38,225 bases of DNA from Persephonella sp964519345 (GTDB lineage: Bacteria > Aquificota > Aquificia > Aquificales > Hydrogenothermaceae), in the NCBI GenBank assembly GCA_964519345.1, contig CAZFKX010000019.1:1-38225 (forward strand). Direction: 5' to 3'. This document shows, one piece after another, positions 22,522 to 32,042 of this stretch. Every line of letters begins with the position of its first letter. The first letter of the stretch is position 1. The position numbers and the translations under genes were made by a program. Below the pieces are notes generated by a model, which had not been told where the DNA came from, did not search any database, and saw only the letters and a list, made by a program, of their open reading frames with translations.

Positions 22522-24035
22522 AAGGAATCATAGCAGCAGGAGATAAACTGACCGCTCAGGCAGGAGCTGAAATTCTTAAAGAAGGTGGAAACGCTTTTGA
22601 CGCAACAGTAGCGTCATTATTATCGGCACCTTTGACCGAACCTGCCTTAACAAGTCTTGGTGGTGGAGGATTCCTTCTCGCGGTAGAAAAGGGAATGTAT
22701 CCTGTGCTTTATGATTTTTTCGTTGACGTTCCTCCTAAAAGGATAGAAAATCCCGATTTTTTCCCTGTTTATGTTGATTTTGGATCTGCGGTTCAGGAGT
22801 TTCACATAGGATGCGGTTCTATAGCCGTTCCAGGAATGGTAGCAGGTATCTACCAGATTTATAAAGAAAGGTGCAGCATGCCCCTTGATATGCTTATAAA
22901 ACCTGCTGTAAGGTATGCTGAGGAAGGAATATACCTCTCAAAGATGCAGGCATCATTCGTAAAACTTTTGCAACCTATATTTACAGCAACAGAAGAATCC
23001 AGAAGAATATACACAGCAGACGGAAATATTATAAACGAAAACATCTTATACAAAAATCCAGAGTATGCAGAATTTCTAAAATCTTTTTCTAAGGAAGGTT
23101 CATGGCTTTTTTATGAAGGAGAAATAGCAGATAGAATACAAGAGCTGTCTTTAAAATATAATGGACTTTTAAGGAAAGAGGATCTGAGAAAATACAAGGT
23201 TAATGAAAAAGACCCTGTATATTTCAGATTTAAAGATCACGATATATTCACAAGCTGTCCACCTTCTATAGGCGGTCTGCTTATAGCATTCACATTGAAA
23301 CTTCTTGAAGATACCGATTTAGGTGATTTTGGAGGATTTGAACATCTTTCTATCCTTATTGAAGCAATGCATACAACCCAGATATTTAGAAAGGAGCATA
23401 TAGATAAACATATACATAAAGAAGACCTTGAGCTTATTTTGGAAGATCTATCCTTATTTGAGAGTTATAAAAGATTTTTTAAAAGAAGGGTAGATATGTG
23501 GGGGAGTACAACACATATATCGGTTATAGATAAAGAGGGAAATGCTGTAAGCGTAACAACAACTAATGGAGAAGGATCAGGTTACATTATTCCGGGAACA
23601 GGAATAATGTTAAATAATATGCTTGGTGAAGAAGACCTTAACCCTGAAGGATTTTTTAAATGGAATTCTTATCTCAGGCTCCCCTCAATGATGTCTCCAA
23701 CAGTCGTGATGAAAGAAAATGAGATAAAGCTTGTTCTTGGCAGTGCAGGAAGCAACAGAATAAGAAGTGCAATACTAAACTGTATAATCAATTACATAAT
23801 TTTTAAAAGATCTATTGAAGAATCTGTATCCCTTCCGAGGGTGCATTTTGAAAATCAGACTGTGTATCTTGAACCTGGATTTGATAAGAAGATACAAAAA
23901 AAATTAGAAGAGATATACAGAACTGTTATTTTTAACGATAAAAATCTGTTTTTTGGAGGGGTTCAGGCAGTTACAGGGAGTTTTGAGGGAGCGGGAGATC
24001 TCCGAAGGGGAGGATACGTAATAAAAGTAAATTAA
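22518..24035 (+). CDS. Gamma-glutamyltransferase-family protein
   Basis: A 505-residue Ntn-hydrolase of the gamma-glutamyltransferase family. The self-cleaving nucleophile is Thr331 in STTHISVIDKEGNAVSVTTT, which matches the Escherichia coli Thr391-Thr392-His393 site. The GSAGSNRI loop matches the family GG region. There is no signal peptide, unlike most GGTs, and the length is shorter than the typical 580, so it is likely cytoplasmic. It overlaps the ligase gene upstream by 4 bases and the opposing ftsY by 4 bases. Hydrolase and transferase activity remain to be told apart. Confidence 0.9.
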   Translation: MKGIIAAGDKLTAQAGAEILKEGGNAFDATVASLLSAPLTEPALTSLGGGGFLLAVEKGMYPVLYDFFVDVPPKRIENPDFFPVYVDFGSAVQEFHIGCGSIAVPGMVAGIYQIYKERCSMPLDMLIKPAVRYAEEGIYLSKMQASFVKLLQPIFTATEESRRIYTADGNIINENILYKNPEYAEFLKSFSKEGSWLFYEGEIADRIQELSLKYNGLLRKEDLRKYKVNEKDPVYFRFKDHDIFTSCPPSIGGLLIAFTLKLLEDTDLGDFGGFEHLSILIEAMHTTQIFRKEHIDKHIHKEDLELILEDLSLFESYKRFFKRRVDMWGSTTHISVIDKEGNAVSVTTTNGEGSGYIIPGTGIMLNNMLGEEDLNPEGFFKWNSYLRLPSMMSPTVVMKENEIKLVLGSAGSNRIRSAILNCIINYIIFKRSIEESVSLPRVHFENQTVYLEPGFDKKIQKKLEEIYRTVIFNDKNLFFGGVQAVTGSFEGAGDLRRGGYVIKVN

Positions 24036-24946
24036 TCAAAAAGTGCATCAACAAAATTCTTAGCATCAAAAGGTTGAAGATCTTCTATATCTTCTCCTAC
24101 ACCTATAAATTTAACAGGAATACACAACTCCTGACATATAGGAATTATAGCTCCACCTTTTGCAGTCCCATCTAATTTTGTGATAACTATACCGGTAACA
24201 TCTGTTGACTCTTTAAATGTTTTTGCCTGATTTATTGAGTTTTGTCCTATCGTTCCATCAAGTACAAGTATAGTTTCAACTGGTTGATCCGGCATTAGTT
24301 TTTGTATGGTTCTTTTGATTTTTTGAAGCTCCTTTATAAGATGTTCTTTTGTGTGAAGTCTTCCAGCAGTGTCAATAAGAACAATATCATCCCCTCTGCT
24401 TTTTGCAGAATTTACAGCATCATAAACAACAGCTGAAGGGTCGGCTCCTTGCGTATGCTTAACTATTCTTGCACCAGATCTTTCAGACCAGACCTCAAGC
24501 TGATCTATAGCTGCCGCTCTAAATGTGTCTGCTGCAGCAAGAACAACAGTTTTACCATCCTGAACAAACTGTGATGCAAGTTTTCCTATGGTTGTTGTCT
24601 TTCCACTTCCATTTATACCTAAGAAAAGAATGACAGCAGGTTTTTCACTGCCAAGCTCAAGTTTTCCTTCACACTTTTTTAATATCTCATAAAGTTTTTC
24701 TTTCAGAAGATTCTTAAGGTCTTCTCCTTCCGTTATCTTCCTTTTTTTGCTTTCCTCCCTCAAATACTGAATTATCTCCTCTGTTGCTTTAAGTCCAACA
24801 TCAGCTTTTAAAAGCACCATCTCTATATCCTCAAAAAGAGACTCATCTATTTTTCTACCAAAAGAGATAACGGTTAGACTGTCTGATATCTGCTTTTTTG
24901 TTTTTGAAAGTCCTTCTTTAAGTTTTGATACAATAGACTTGAACAT
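24032..24946 (-). CDS. ftsY: Signal recognition particle receptor FtsY
   Basis: SRP GTPase that brings ribosome-nascent-chain complexes to the SecYEG translocon. The 304-residue protein has the N domain (about 1-90) and the GTPase G domain with GINGSGKTT at 110-118, DTFRAAA at 140-146, DTAGR at 192-196 and TKLDG at 256-260. The acidic A domain of enterobacterial FtsY is absent; a short basic amphipathic N terminus (MFKSIVSKLKEGL) probably binds membranes. This short form is common in thermophiles. It is single, and faces the GGT gene with a 4-base overlap. A 107-base divergent gap separates it from the secreted-protein gene at 25054. Confidence 0.95.
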   Translation of the reverse strand: MFKSIVSKLKEGLSKTKKQISDSLTVISFGRKIDESLFEDIEMVLLKADVGLKATEEIIQYLREESKKRKITEGEDLKNLLKEKLYEILKKCEGKLELGSEKPAVILFLGINGSGKTTTIGKLASQFVQDGKTVVLAAADTFRAAAIDQLEVWSERSGARIVKHTQGADPSAVVYDAVNSAKSRGDDIVLIDTAGRLHTKEHLIKELQKIKRTIQKLMPDQPVETILVLDGTIGQNSINQAKTFKESTDVTGIVITKLDGTAKGGAIIPICQELCIPVKFIGVGEDIEDLQPFDAKNFVDALFD

Positions 24947-25053
24947 TCTTTACCTCTCTTTTAGATTTAGTATTAAAATAATTGTAACATTTAGCTAATT
25001 ATAATAAAGATATATTCCGAAAATTAATTTATACAAACAAACAGGAGGGAATA

Positions 25054-25341
25054 ATGAGATTTCTTTTAGCTGTCTTATCTGTGGTTATTTTCACAGGCAT
25101 TTCATACAGTGGAGAGGTAACAACAACAGAACTGTTAGATGAAGCTCAAAATTCCTTAAAATCGGCATTTGAGAGCGGATGTCCTGAGGTTGCGCCTTAC
25201 GAGTATTATAAAGCTGAAGCCTACTATATGATAGCAAGGGAAGAAACTTCCAAGCTGAATCTTGAGGCAGGAAATGCAGCAGCCTTAAAATCTATAGAAT
25301 GGTCTCTAAAGGCAATGTCCAAAAGATTTGGGGGGAATTAG
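25054..25341 (+). CDS. Small exported protein, DUF4398-like
   Basis: A 95-residue protein with a signal peptide (about residues 1-20, ISYSGEV after the hydrophobic core). The mature part is helical, with Cys43 in SGCPEVAPYEYYKAEAYY and Ala-rich heptads (AGNAAALKSIEWSLKA). This resembles DUF4398-like periplasmic domains, and a similar Cys-x-P helix pair occurs in the lipoprotein encoded next. AGGAGG precedes the ATG. The stop codon is 2 bases before the ATG of the OmpA-type gene, so they should be translated together. Function unknown; envelope location is well supported. Confidence 0.72.
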   Translation: MRFLLAVLSVVIFTGISYSGEVTTTELLDEAQNSLKSAFESGCPEVAPYEYYKAEAYYMIAREETSKLNLEAGNAAALKSIEWSLKAMSKRFGGN

Positions 25342-25343
25342 GA

Positions 25344-26198
25344 ATGGAAAAGAAGATGGTATTTATTTCAGCGGTTATAAGCCTTTCTATCATATTCGGC
25401 TCATGTGCAAAAAAGAGCGAAGAAGTAAAAAAACCTTGGGAGAAAAAAACAGAAGCAAAACTCAGCTCCATAAAGGACAAGATAAATCAGCTTTATAAAC
25501 TTCATGTTGTAGAGTGCGCTCCTAAGGATATAGCTATAGCTGAATCTTATATTGATGCTGTAGATGGACTTGAGTATATAGATCCTAACGAAAATACAGA
25601 AAAAACGGTTTATATCAGCAAAGTTGATCAGATAACATATCTAAACAAAGCAAGAAAGTATGTATCAATAGCCAGGAATAAGGTTTATAGCGATGTTGAT
25701 AAAGACGGCATACCATGTTATCAGGAAATAGAACAGGGAACAGATCCTTTTGTTCCAGAAGGAGAGAAAGTAGCAAAACTTGAGGAGAAAAAAACTCCTA
25801 AGTCCGATGAAAAAGAGAAAAGGATCGAGGAGCACTTCGAAGGTTACTACCCACTAAAACTACATGCCCGGATACATTTTGAATTTGATAAATATAAAAT
25901 AAAAAAAGAGTATCTCCCCTATCTAAATGTTATTTCAAAATACCTGAAATCAAAACCAGATTTAAAGGTCAAGATAGTGGGATATACAGACTCTGTAGGA
26001 TCTAAAAGTTATAACGATAAACTTGCCTATAAAAGAGCTCTTGCTGTTAAAGAGTATCTTATTAAGCAGGGTATAGAACCAGAAAGAATAGAGATAGTTG
26101 GAAGGGGAAAGGAAAATTATCTTGTTGACAACAAAACATGGCTTAACAGATTTACAAACAGAAGGGCTGATTTCTTTATAATGGAAGTACCGCAGTAA
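25344..26198 (+). CDS. OmpA-family lipoprotein
   Basis: A 284-residue lipoprotein: signal peptide with lipobox IFGSC21 and lipidation on Cys21. Residues 56-115 are helical and resemble the small protein upstream, with ECAPKDIAIAESY. Residues 117-134 form a calcium-type loop (DVDKDGIPC, then GTDP, like thrombospondin type-3 repeats). The C terminus (about 170-284) is an OmpA peptidoglycan-binding domain (VGYTDSVGSKSYNDKLAYKRA and GRGKENY, NRRADF). I start at ATG 25344; a longer frame from 25299 overlaps the upstream gene. It likely links outer membrane and peptidoglycan. Confidence 0.88.
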   Translation: MEKKMVFISAVISLSIIFGSCAKKSEEVKKPWEKKTEAKLSSIKDKINQLYKLHVVECAPKDIAIAESYIDAVDGLEYIDPNENTEKTVYISKVDQITYLNKARKYVSIARNKVYSDVDKDGIPCYQEIEQGTDPFVPEGEKVAKLEEKKTPKSDEKEKRIEEHFEGYYPLKLHARIHFEFDKYKIKKEYLPYLNVISKYLKSKPDLKVKIVGYTDSVGSKSYNDKLAYKRALAVKEYLIKQGIEPERIEIVGRGKENYLVDNKTWLNRFTNRRADFFIMEVPQ

Positions 26199-26208
26199 AG
26201 GATAAAAA

Positions 26209-26712
26209 TTGGCTTCAGGAAAAACCCATGAGATAATAAATCTTCTTTTTCTTCCTGGAGCCGTTTACTATCTTAATCCTGTCAGTTTTGAGGGTTTTAT
26301 ATCAGGATATATTGTAGGAACCTTTTTTCTTTCTCCAGACAATGATATATTCCACTCAAAACCAAACAAAAGGTGGGGTTTTTTAAAGATTATATGGTAT
26401 CCTTACAGCAAGATATTCTCCCATAGAGGACTGTCTCACATACCTGTTATTGGAACCGTATTGAAAATACTATACCTTGCTGTAATATCAGTATTTATTA
26501 TCTTCCTGTTAAGATATATTTTAAATTATGTATTTCCAGAAATTGATTCAGATATTTTAAGCATTACACAAGACATTAGCCTATTCTCAATTATGTCTGA
26601 TAGTTTTGTTTTTTCTTTTCTATTTGGTCTTTTCCTTGCAGAAATGGTTCATATTTTCACAGATTTTATGTATTCTACACTTAAAAGGTTTAAAATAATC
26701 GGGAAAAGTTAG
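26209..26712 (+). CDS. DUF2227-family membrane protein
   Basis: A 167-residue protein with a TTG start and AAAGGA upstream. N-terminal ASGKTHEI carries His6; SPDNDIFHSKPNKRWG and SHRGLSHIP supply further His and Asp residues that are a likely metal site in this family. Hydrophobic segments lie at about 30-45, 78-104 and 135-150, so it is a membrane protein. The C terminus has HIFTDFMYSTLKRFK. The function is not known; the His/Asp pattern resembles a YdjM/LexA-regulated-type hydrolase fold. It is part of the co-directional run from 25054 to 29027, 10 bases after the OmpA-type gene. Confidence 0.8.
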   Translation: MASGKTHEIINLLFLPGAVYYLNPVSFEGFISGYIVGTFFLSPDNDIFHSKPNKRWGFLKIIWYPYSKIFSHRGLSHIPVIGTVLKILYLAVISVFIIFLLRYILNYVFPEIDSDILSITQDISLFSIMSDSFVFSFLFGLFLAEMVHIFTDFMYSTLKRFKIIGKS

Positions 26713-26724
26713 ACGGAGAATATA

Positions 26725-27834
26725 ATGAATTTGAATCCAATACCTCTTTTTAAAGTTTTTGGCATACAGATAAATCTTGATTTCAGCTGGTTTTTTATAT
26801 TCTTTTTAGTTACATTCACACTTGCTGAAGGATTCTTTCCCCATTTTTATCCTGGACACAGCCCTCTATTATACTGGGCTGTAGGCAGTATATCAGCTGT
26901 TCTTCTTTTTGTATCAGTTTTACTTCATGAACTGTCTCACTCTGTAACAGCCCTTCATTTTGGTATCCCTGTCAAAAGCATAAACCTTTTTATCTTTGGC
27001 GGTGTTGCAATGATTGAAGAGGAAGCTCCAAACCCAAAGGTTGAATTTCTTGTTGCAGCAGCCGGTCCTTTATGCAGCTTCACCCTTGGTTTTATATTCT
27101 TCAGTATGGCTTACTTTTATCCTCAGGACGATCTTTTAAACGGTATTATCAATTATCTTATGTATGTTAATTTTGCCCTGGGTATATTCAATCTCGTTCC
27201 AGCATTTCCGTTGGACGGCGGTAGAATTTTTAGGGCGGTCTTATGGACGAAAAAAGATCTTTTAACCGCAACAAAAATAAGCAGTTTTACAGGAACACTT
27301 TTCGCATACTTTCTTATGTTTATGGGCATTATATCTATAATTCAGGGTAATTTTATTAATGGAATGTGGTATGGACTGATAGGTCTTTTTCTAAGACAGG
27401 CATCTAAAACAAGTTACGAGCAAACAAAACTCTCGGTTATACTTTCAAACTATAAAGTTGAAAACTTTATGCAGACTGTAAAACCTCTTTTACCAGACGA
27501 AACAGTTTTAGATTATATGAACTTTTATTATCCCTTCTACAGAAGCAGTATTTATCCTGTAATAGGAAGAGATGGTCAGGTATATGTTATCAATATAGAA
27601 GATATAAAAAATACACCTCAGGAAAAATGGTCTGTCTTGCATGTTATTGATATTGCAAAACCATTAATAGCCTATGTCAGTCCTTACGATTCTCTTTACA
27701 AGGCATTAAAACTTATGAACAGGTACAGACTTGATGAGATTCCTGTTATATATGGAAATACAATACTGGGTATATTGAGAAAAAACAGTATAGAGCTTTT
27801 ATTAGAAAGATATTTAGAGGGAGAAAAAAAATGA
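26725..27834 (+). CDS. Site-2 protease family (M50) with CBS domains
   Basis: A 369-residue intramembrane zinc metalloprotease of the SpoIVFB/Rip type. HELSH at 68-72 supplies two zinc ligands and Glu69, and NLVPAFPLDGGR at 156-167 gives Asp164. About six hydrophobic segments fill residues 15-225. The C terminus (about 235-369) holds a CBS pair; the second is clearest (IDIAKPLIAYVSPYDSLYKAL). CBS domains often bind adenine nucleotides, so activity may respond to energy charge, as in SpoIVFB. The substrate is unknown. It overlaps cinA by 4 bases and follows DUF2227 by 12. Confidence 0.88.
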   Translation: MNLNPIPLFKVFGIQINLDFSWFFIFFLVTFTLAEGFFPHFYPGHSPLLYWAVGSISAVLLFVSVLLHELSHSVTALHFGIPVKSINLFIFGGVAMIEEEAPNPKVEFLVAAAGPLCSFTLGFIFFSMAYFYPQDDLLNGIINYLMYVNFALGIFNLVPAFPLDGGRIFRAVLWTKKDLLTATKISSFTGTLFAYFLMFMGIISIIQGNFINGMWYGLIGLFLRQASKTSYEQTKLSVILSNYKVENFMQTVKPLLPDETVLDYMNFYYPFYRSSIYPVIGRDGQVYVINIEDIKNTPQEKWSVLHVIDIAKPLIAYVSPYDSLYKALKLMNRYRLDEIPVIYGNTILGILRKNSIELLLERYLEGEKK

Positions 27835-29027
27835 GGGTTTTTATTCTTATAACCGGTTCTGAGTTTGTAAACGGTCTTAAACTGGAAAAAAACAGTCTTT
27901 TTATAGCAAAAGAATCTTTTGAGAGAGGACTTAAGGTAAATGGTATAGGGATTGTTGGAGACGATATCTATCAGATACAGTACTTTATAAGGATGGCTCT
28001 GGATAAATCCGACATTCTTATAATATCGGGAGGTCTGGGAGGAACTCAAGATGATCTTACAAGAGAGGCTATACAGGAAGCAATCGGTGTTCATCTAATA
28101 TACGATAAGGACTGGCTTGAAAAGATAAAAGAAACGTTAAAGGATCAGGGAAGAACTCTTACTGAAGAGATAAAAAAGATGGCAAGACTTCCTTTTGGTA
28201 GTAAGAGAATAGAAAATCCCGTTGGAAAAGCTGTTGGCTTTGTAAAAATTCTGAATGACGTTAATAAAGCTGTTGTTGCTGTTCCTGGAGTTCCATCAGA
28301 AATGAAGCCAATGGTTATAAAAGCTTTTGAGATGTTAGGTTTTAAAGAAAAGCTTAAAAGATCCCACATATTCAGAACCTTCGGCATTCAGGAACTTGAG
28401 ATTGACGAAATGCTTAACGATATAGATGGCGTTATACTTAACAGTTCTCCAAAAGGAGTTGACATATTCGTAACCGACAAAGAAGCATTCTTCCTTAAGA
28501 ACAAGATTGATGTAATAAGAGACAGACTAAAGGGATTTATTTATACTGAAGAAGATATTGAAATGGAAGAGGTTGTTGGGAGGATTCTTAAAGAAAAAAA
28601 ACTGACTATCTCAACAGCCGAATCATCGACCGGAGGACTAATAGTCTCAAGACTCATAAATATACCGGGCTCATCTTCCTATGTTATGTCAGGAATTGTA
28701 TCTTACTCAAATGAATCCAAGATAAATATACTGGGAGTACCAAAGGAAAGTATAGAAAAATTTGGTGCTGTGAGCGAGCTGGTTGCAAAACATATGGCTG
28801 AAGGTGTTAGAAGAATAACAGGAACTGATATATCAGTATCAGATACGGGAATAGCAGGACCTACAGGAGAAACTGAAGAGAAGCCTCTTGGGCTTCATTA
28901 TATAGGCTACTGTGATGGTACAAAAACAGAAGTTCACAGGATAGTTTATAAAGGAGAAAGGAACGATGTTAGGCTTTATGTTTCTCAGTTTGCATTAAAC
29001 CTGATCAGAATAAATCTCAGCAGGTAG
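27831..29027 (+). CDS. cinA: CinA-family protein (MocF/PncC domains)
   Basis: A 398-residue CinA: the N-terminal molybdopterin-binding-type (COG1058, ADP-ribose pyrophosphatase in some) domain (about 1-170, TGSEFVNG, then ISGGLGGTQDD and VPGVPSEMKPM), followed by a linker and a C-terminal nicotinamide-nucleotide amidase (PncC) domain (about 245-398) with the STAESSTGGLI motif. These recycle NAD-derived nucleotides. The start overlaps the M50 stop by 4 bases. The last 33 bases lie inside the opposing diguanylate cyclase gene. Competence role is not implied by family alone. Confidence 0.92.
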   Translation: MRVFILITGSEFVNGLKLEKNSLFIAKESFERGLKVNGIGIVGDDIYQIQYFIRMALDKSDILIISGGLGGTQDDLTREAIQEAIGVHLIYDKDWLEKIKETLKDQGRTLTEEIKKMARLPFGSKRIENPVGKAVGFVKILNDVNKAVVAVPGVPSEMKPMVIKAFEMLGFKEKLKRSHIFRTFGIQELEIDEMLNDIDGVILNSSPKGVDIFVTDKEAFFLKNKIDVIRDRLKGFIYTEEDIEMEEVVGRILKEKKLTISTAESSTGGLIVSRLINIPGSSSYVMSGIVSYSNESKINILGVPKESIEKFGAVSELVAKHMAEGVRRITGTDISVSDTGIAGPTGETEEKPLGLHYIGYCDGTKTEVHRIVYKGERNDVRLYVSQFALNLIRINLSR

Positions 29028-30530
29028 TTCTATTTCAACCCTATTCCTTCCTTTATCTTTTGCCTTATAAAGAGCTGCATCAGCTCTTTTAACAAAGCTG
29101 TCTGCAGTGTCTTTTTCATAAGCTTCTGTTACACCAAAACTTGAAGTAACTTTACCAACATTTTCAAATGGGTACTCTTCAATAGACTTTCTAATCTTCT
29201 CAGCAAGTATCTGTGCACCTTCAAGATCAGTTTCAGGTGCAAGTATAACAAATTCCTCGCCGCCCCACCGTGCAAAAAAATCTGTTGATCTTATATTAGA
29301 TGAGACAATATCCGCAAGTGTCTTTAAAACATAATCACCCGCCTGATGGCCAAAAGCGTCATTTATCTTTTTAAAGTGATCTATATCAAAAAGTATTATA
29401 CTTAGCGGTCTTCCATATCTTCTACTTCTCTCAAGCTCAATTTTTAAAATACTGTTAAATTTACCTTTATTATAGATTCCAGTTAGATTGTCTATTTCTG
29501 CCATAGCTTTGAATTTCTCCTTTACAACACCCGAGATAAAACTCATCATAAGCAAAAGTCCAACTAAAAGATTTATTCCTACATAACTGATAATAAATGT
29601 GTTTTTAAAAACGCCGTATGTATTATCTTTTTCATAATAAACAAGATAACCAATATATTTCTCTCTTTTATTAGATATTGGAATAAAAGAGGCTATATAA
29701 TAATCTCCATTTATATCAACGGCTACAGACTTTGCTCTAAAATCTTTAAGACCGTCTTTAATTTTCTTTCTGATTTTAATATTAATTGATGATATTATTT
29801 CTTCTGGTATATTCCATCTTACAACCTTAAATTCAGGATCCTCCTCATAGTAAAAGTCAGGGTCTATCTCACTCTGTATATAGTTTTGTTTTTCCTCAGA
29901 AAACCTTTTACTGAAAATAATATCCCTTAGAATCAAAAAATTATACTCACCTTTAAATATTTTCCTCATCTCAACTCTTACCGCACTGAATGGAAGTGTA
30001 AACTCAACATTACCTATAAATATTTTTCCGTCAGTCACAGGAAAGGTGTACTTAAACCCTATCGTATCCTTATCATTTTTTTTCCCGCTTACATCAAAAA
30101 TAGAAAACTTTTCTCTTTCAGGTTTGTCGCCAAACTTCTCCGGTCTGTGAAATCTTATAAATGTAGTTCCATCGGGAAAGTAAAATCTAAAGAACTTTAT
30201 CTGATATCTTTTAAGGTCAGAATACAAAGGTCTAAGAAACTGATAAACCTCCTTTCTTATTCCGTCAAGATTTTTTCTATTTCTGTAAGCTTTTGAAAGA
30301 GCATTAATAACTTTAGGATCATACATATACCTTTTGTAAACAAAATATATGATCATATCATAACCGTTTAATGTTGCCTTAAATTCTGCTGAGGCTTTTT
30401 CTATTTTTTGATTTAGATAGATCCTTTCATTTTCTTCCCTTTTTCTTGAAAGAAAAAAGTAGAGAAAAGAGCTTATCACAATAAAAATAATAATATATAT
30501 GATACCATCTCTTACTAACTTTATATCCAT
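28995..30530 (-). CDS. Membrane diguanylate cyclase (Cache-like sensor plus GGDEF)
   Basis: A 511-residue membrane protein. TM1 (about 9-27) and TM2 (about 332-352) bracket a roughly 300-residue periplasmic sensor with a Cache-like pattern (FFRFYFPDGTTFIRFHRPEKFGD). A GGDEF domain follows (about 365-500) with GGEEF at 423-427, so catalysis of c-di-GMP from GTP is likely. The RSTD at 414-417, five residues before it, is an inhibitory I-site, so product inhibition is expected. It is transcribed away from argH, 73 bases apart. Its 3' end overlaps cinA by 33 bases. The ligand is unknown. Confidence 0.92.
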   Translation of the reverse strand: MDIKLVRDGIIYIIIFIVISSFLYFFLSRKREENERIYLNQKIEKASAEFKATLNGYDMIIYFVYKRYMYDPKVINALSKAYRNRKNLDGIRKEVYQFLRPLYSDLKRYQIKFFRFYFPDGTTFIRFHRPEKFGDKPEREKFSIFDVSGKKNDKDTIGFKYTFPVTDGKIFIGNVEFTLPFSAVRVEMRKIFKGEYNFLILRDIIFSKRFSEEKQNYIQSEIDPDFYYEEDPEFKVVRWNIPEEIISSINIKIRKKIKDGLKDFRAKSVAVDINGDYYIASFIPISNKREKYIGYLVYYEKDNTYGVFKNTFIISYVGINLLVGLLLMMSFISGVVKEKFKAMAEIDNLTGIYNKGKFNSILKIELERSRRYGRPLSIILFDIDHFKKINDAFGHQAGDYVLKTLADIVSSNIRSTDFFARWGGEEFVILAPETDLEGAQILAEKIRKSIEEYPFENVGKVTSSFGVTEAYEKDTADSFVKRADAALYKAKDKGRNRVEIELPAEIYSDQV

Positions 30531-30603
30531 ATCTTCAAATATCCAATTCTTGGTATATTATATTACATTCGGCAGTATTTAAAATTTTGACAAGGAGATA
30601 TAT

Positions 30604-31980
30604 ATGGAAAAAAAACTATGGGGTGGAAGATTTTTAGAAGGAACAGATCAGTTTGTAGAAGAGTTTACAGAAAGTATATCCTTTGATAAAGAGCTTGCCA
30701 TCTATGATATAAAAGGAAGCATAGCTCATGCAAAAATGCTCGGTAAACAGGGAATAATATCTGAAGAGGATGCAGAGAAGATAATAAAAGGCCTTGAGGA
30801 AATTAAAAAAGAGATTGAGGAAGAAAGATTCAAATGGAAAAAAGAACTTGAAGATGTTCATATGAATATAGAAAAAGCTTTAATAGAAAAGATAGGAGAT
30901 ATAGGAGGAAAGCTTCATACTGGAAGGAGTAGAAATGATCAGGTTATAACAGCATTTAAACTTTACCTGAAGGAAGAAACAAACAATATAATCAGTCTCA
31001 TTATAGACTTAAAAAAAGCACTGCTAAAAAAGGCGAAGGATACGATCGATATAGTTATGCCTGCATACACACATTTACAGAGAGCACAGCCTATAAGAGT
31101 AGCTCATTACTTTCTTGCATACCTTGAGATGTACAACAGAGACGAGGAAAGATTTAGAGATACTCTTAAAAGAATAGATCAGATGCCCCTTGGAAGTGGT
31201 GCTTTAGCTGGCGTTGATTTTCCTATAGATAGGGATATGACTGCAAAAGAACTTGGTTTCTCTGAAATTATGAGAAACTCCATAGACGCAACAGCTTCAA
31301 GGGATGTTGTCATTGAGTTTCTTTCAGACTGTGCCTTATGTATATCTAATCTTTCAAGACAATCAGAAGATCTTATTATATGGAACTCAGCTGAGTTTTC
31401 ATTTGTAGAATTGCCTGACAAACTAACAACAGGATCGTCAATAATGCCGCAGAAGAAAAATCCAGATGTTCTTGAGCTTATTAGAGGAAAAACAGGTAGA
31501 ATATACGGCGATTTAATAACACTTTTAACTGTCGTTAAAGGTCTTCCAATGGCTTATAATAGAGATTTACAGGAGGATAAAGAACCTGTATTTGATGCTG
31601 TTAGAACTTTAAAAGGCTCCATTATAGGAATGACAAAGATTATTGAGGGACTGAAGCCCAAAAAAGAAAATATGGAAAAAGCAGCAGGTGGTTTTGCTTT
31701 AGCAACCGATCTTGCAAACTATCTTGTAAGAAAAGGCATGCCTTTTAGAAAAGCTCACCATGTTGTCGGACAGATAGTAGCCTATCTTACAGAGAAAAAT
31801 AGAGAACTTGAGAGTATTACCCTTGAGGAGTTAAAAAGGTTTTCCCGCCTTTTTGATAAAGACTCCCTTAAAATTCTCAATCCCTATTATGTTGCAGATG
31901 CGAGAAAATCATACGGGGGAACAGCAAGAGAAAGAATATTAGAGCAGATAAAATACTGGGAAGAAAAAATCAAGAACTAA
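30604..31980 (+). CDS. argH: Argininosuccinate lyase
   Basis: Final step of arginine synthesis: argininosuccinate to arginine plus fumarate. The 458 residues match the family's length; signature GSSIMPQKKNPD at 277-288 includes the mobile-loop catalytic serine. The DVHMNIE (about 84-90) and HTGRSRNDQ (about 105-113) motifs are intact. AAGGAG precedes the ATG. It is divergent from the diguanylate cyclase gene and followed 62 bases later by the HAD gene. No other arg gene is nearby. The neighbouring genes give no hint of regulation. Confidence 0.96.
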   Translation: MEKKLWGGRFLEGTDQFVEEFTESISFDKELAIYDIKGSIAHAKMLGKQGIISEEDAEKIIKGLEEIKKEIEEERFKWKKELEDVHMNIEKALIEKIGDIGGKLHTGRSRNDQVITAFKLYLKEETNNIISLIIDLKKALLKKAKDTIDIVMPAYTHLQRAQPIRVAHYFLAYLEMYNRDEERFRDTLKRIDQMPLGSGALAGVDFPIDRDMTAKELGFSEIMRNSIDATASRDVVIEFLSDCALCISNLSRQSEDLIIWNSAEFSFVELPDKLTTGSSIMPQKKNPDVLELIRGKTGRIYGDLITLLTVVKGLPMAYNRDLQEDKEPVFDAVRTLKGSIIGMTKIIEGLKPKKENMEKAAGGFALATDLANYLVRKGMPFRKAHHVVGQIVAYLTEKNRELESITLEELKRFSRLFDKDSLKILNPYYVADARKSYGGTARERILEQIKYWEEKIKN

Positions 31981-32042
31981 AAATATTGAAAATATAAGCT
32001 TTATATATATAATAAACCCTGAAAAAAAAGAGAGGTAAAAGT

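Noticed and set aside
25299..25343. Longer start of the OmpA-type lipoprotein
   Set aside because: It overlaps the upstream gene, has no ribosome-binding site and would bury the signal peptide; ATG 25344 gives a normal lipobox.
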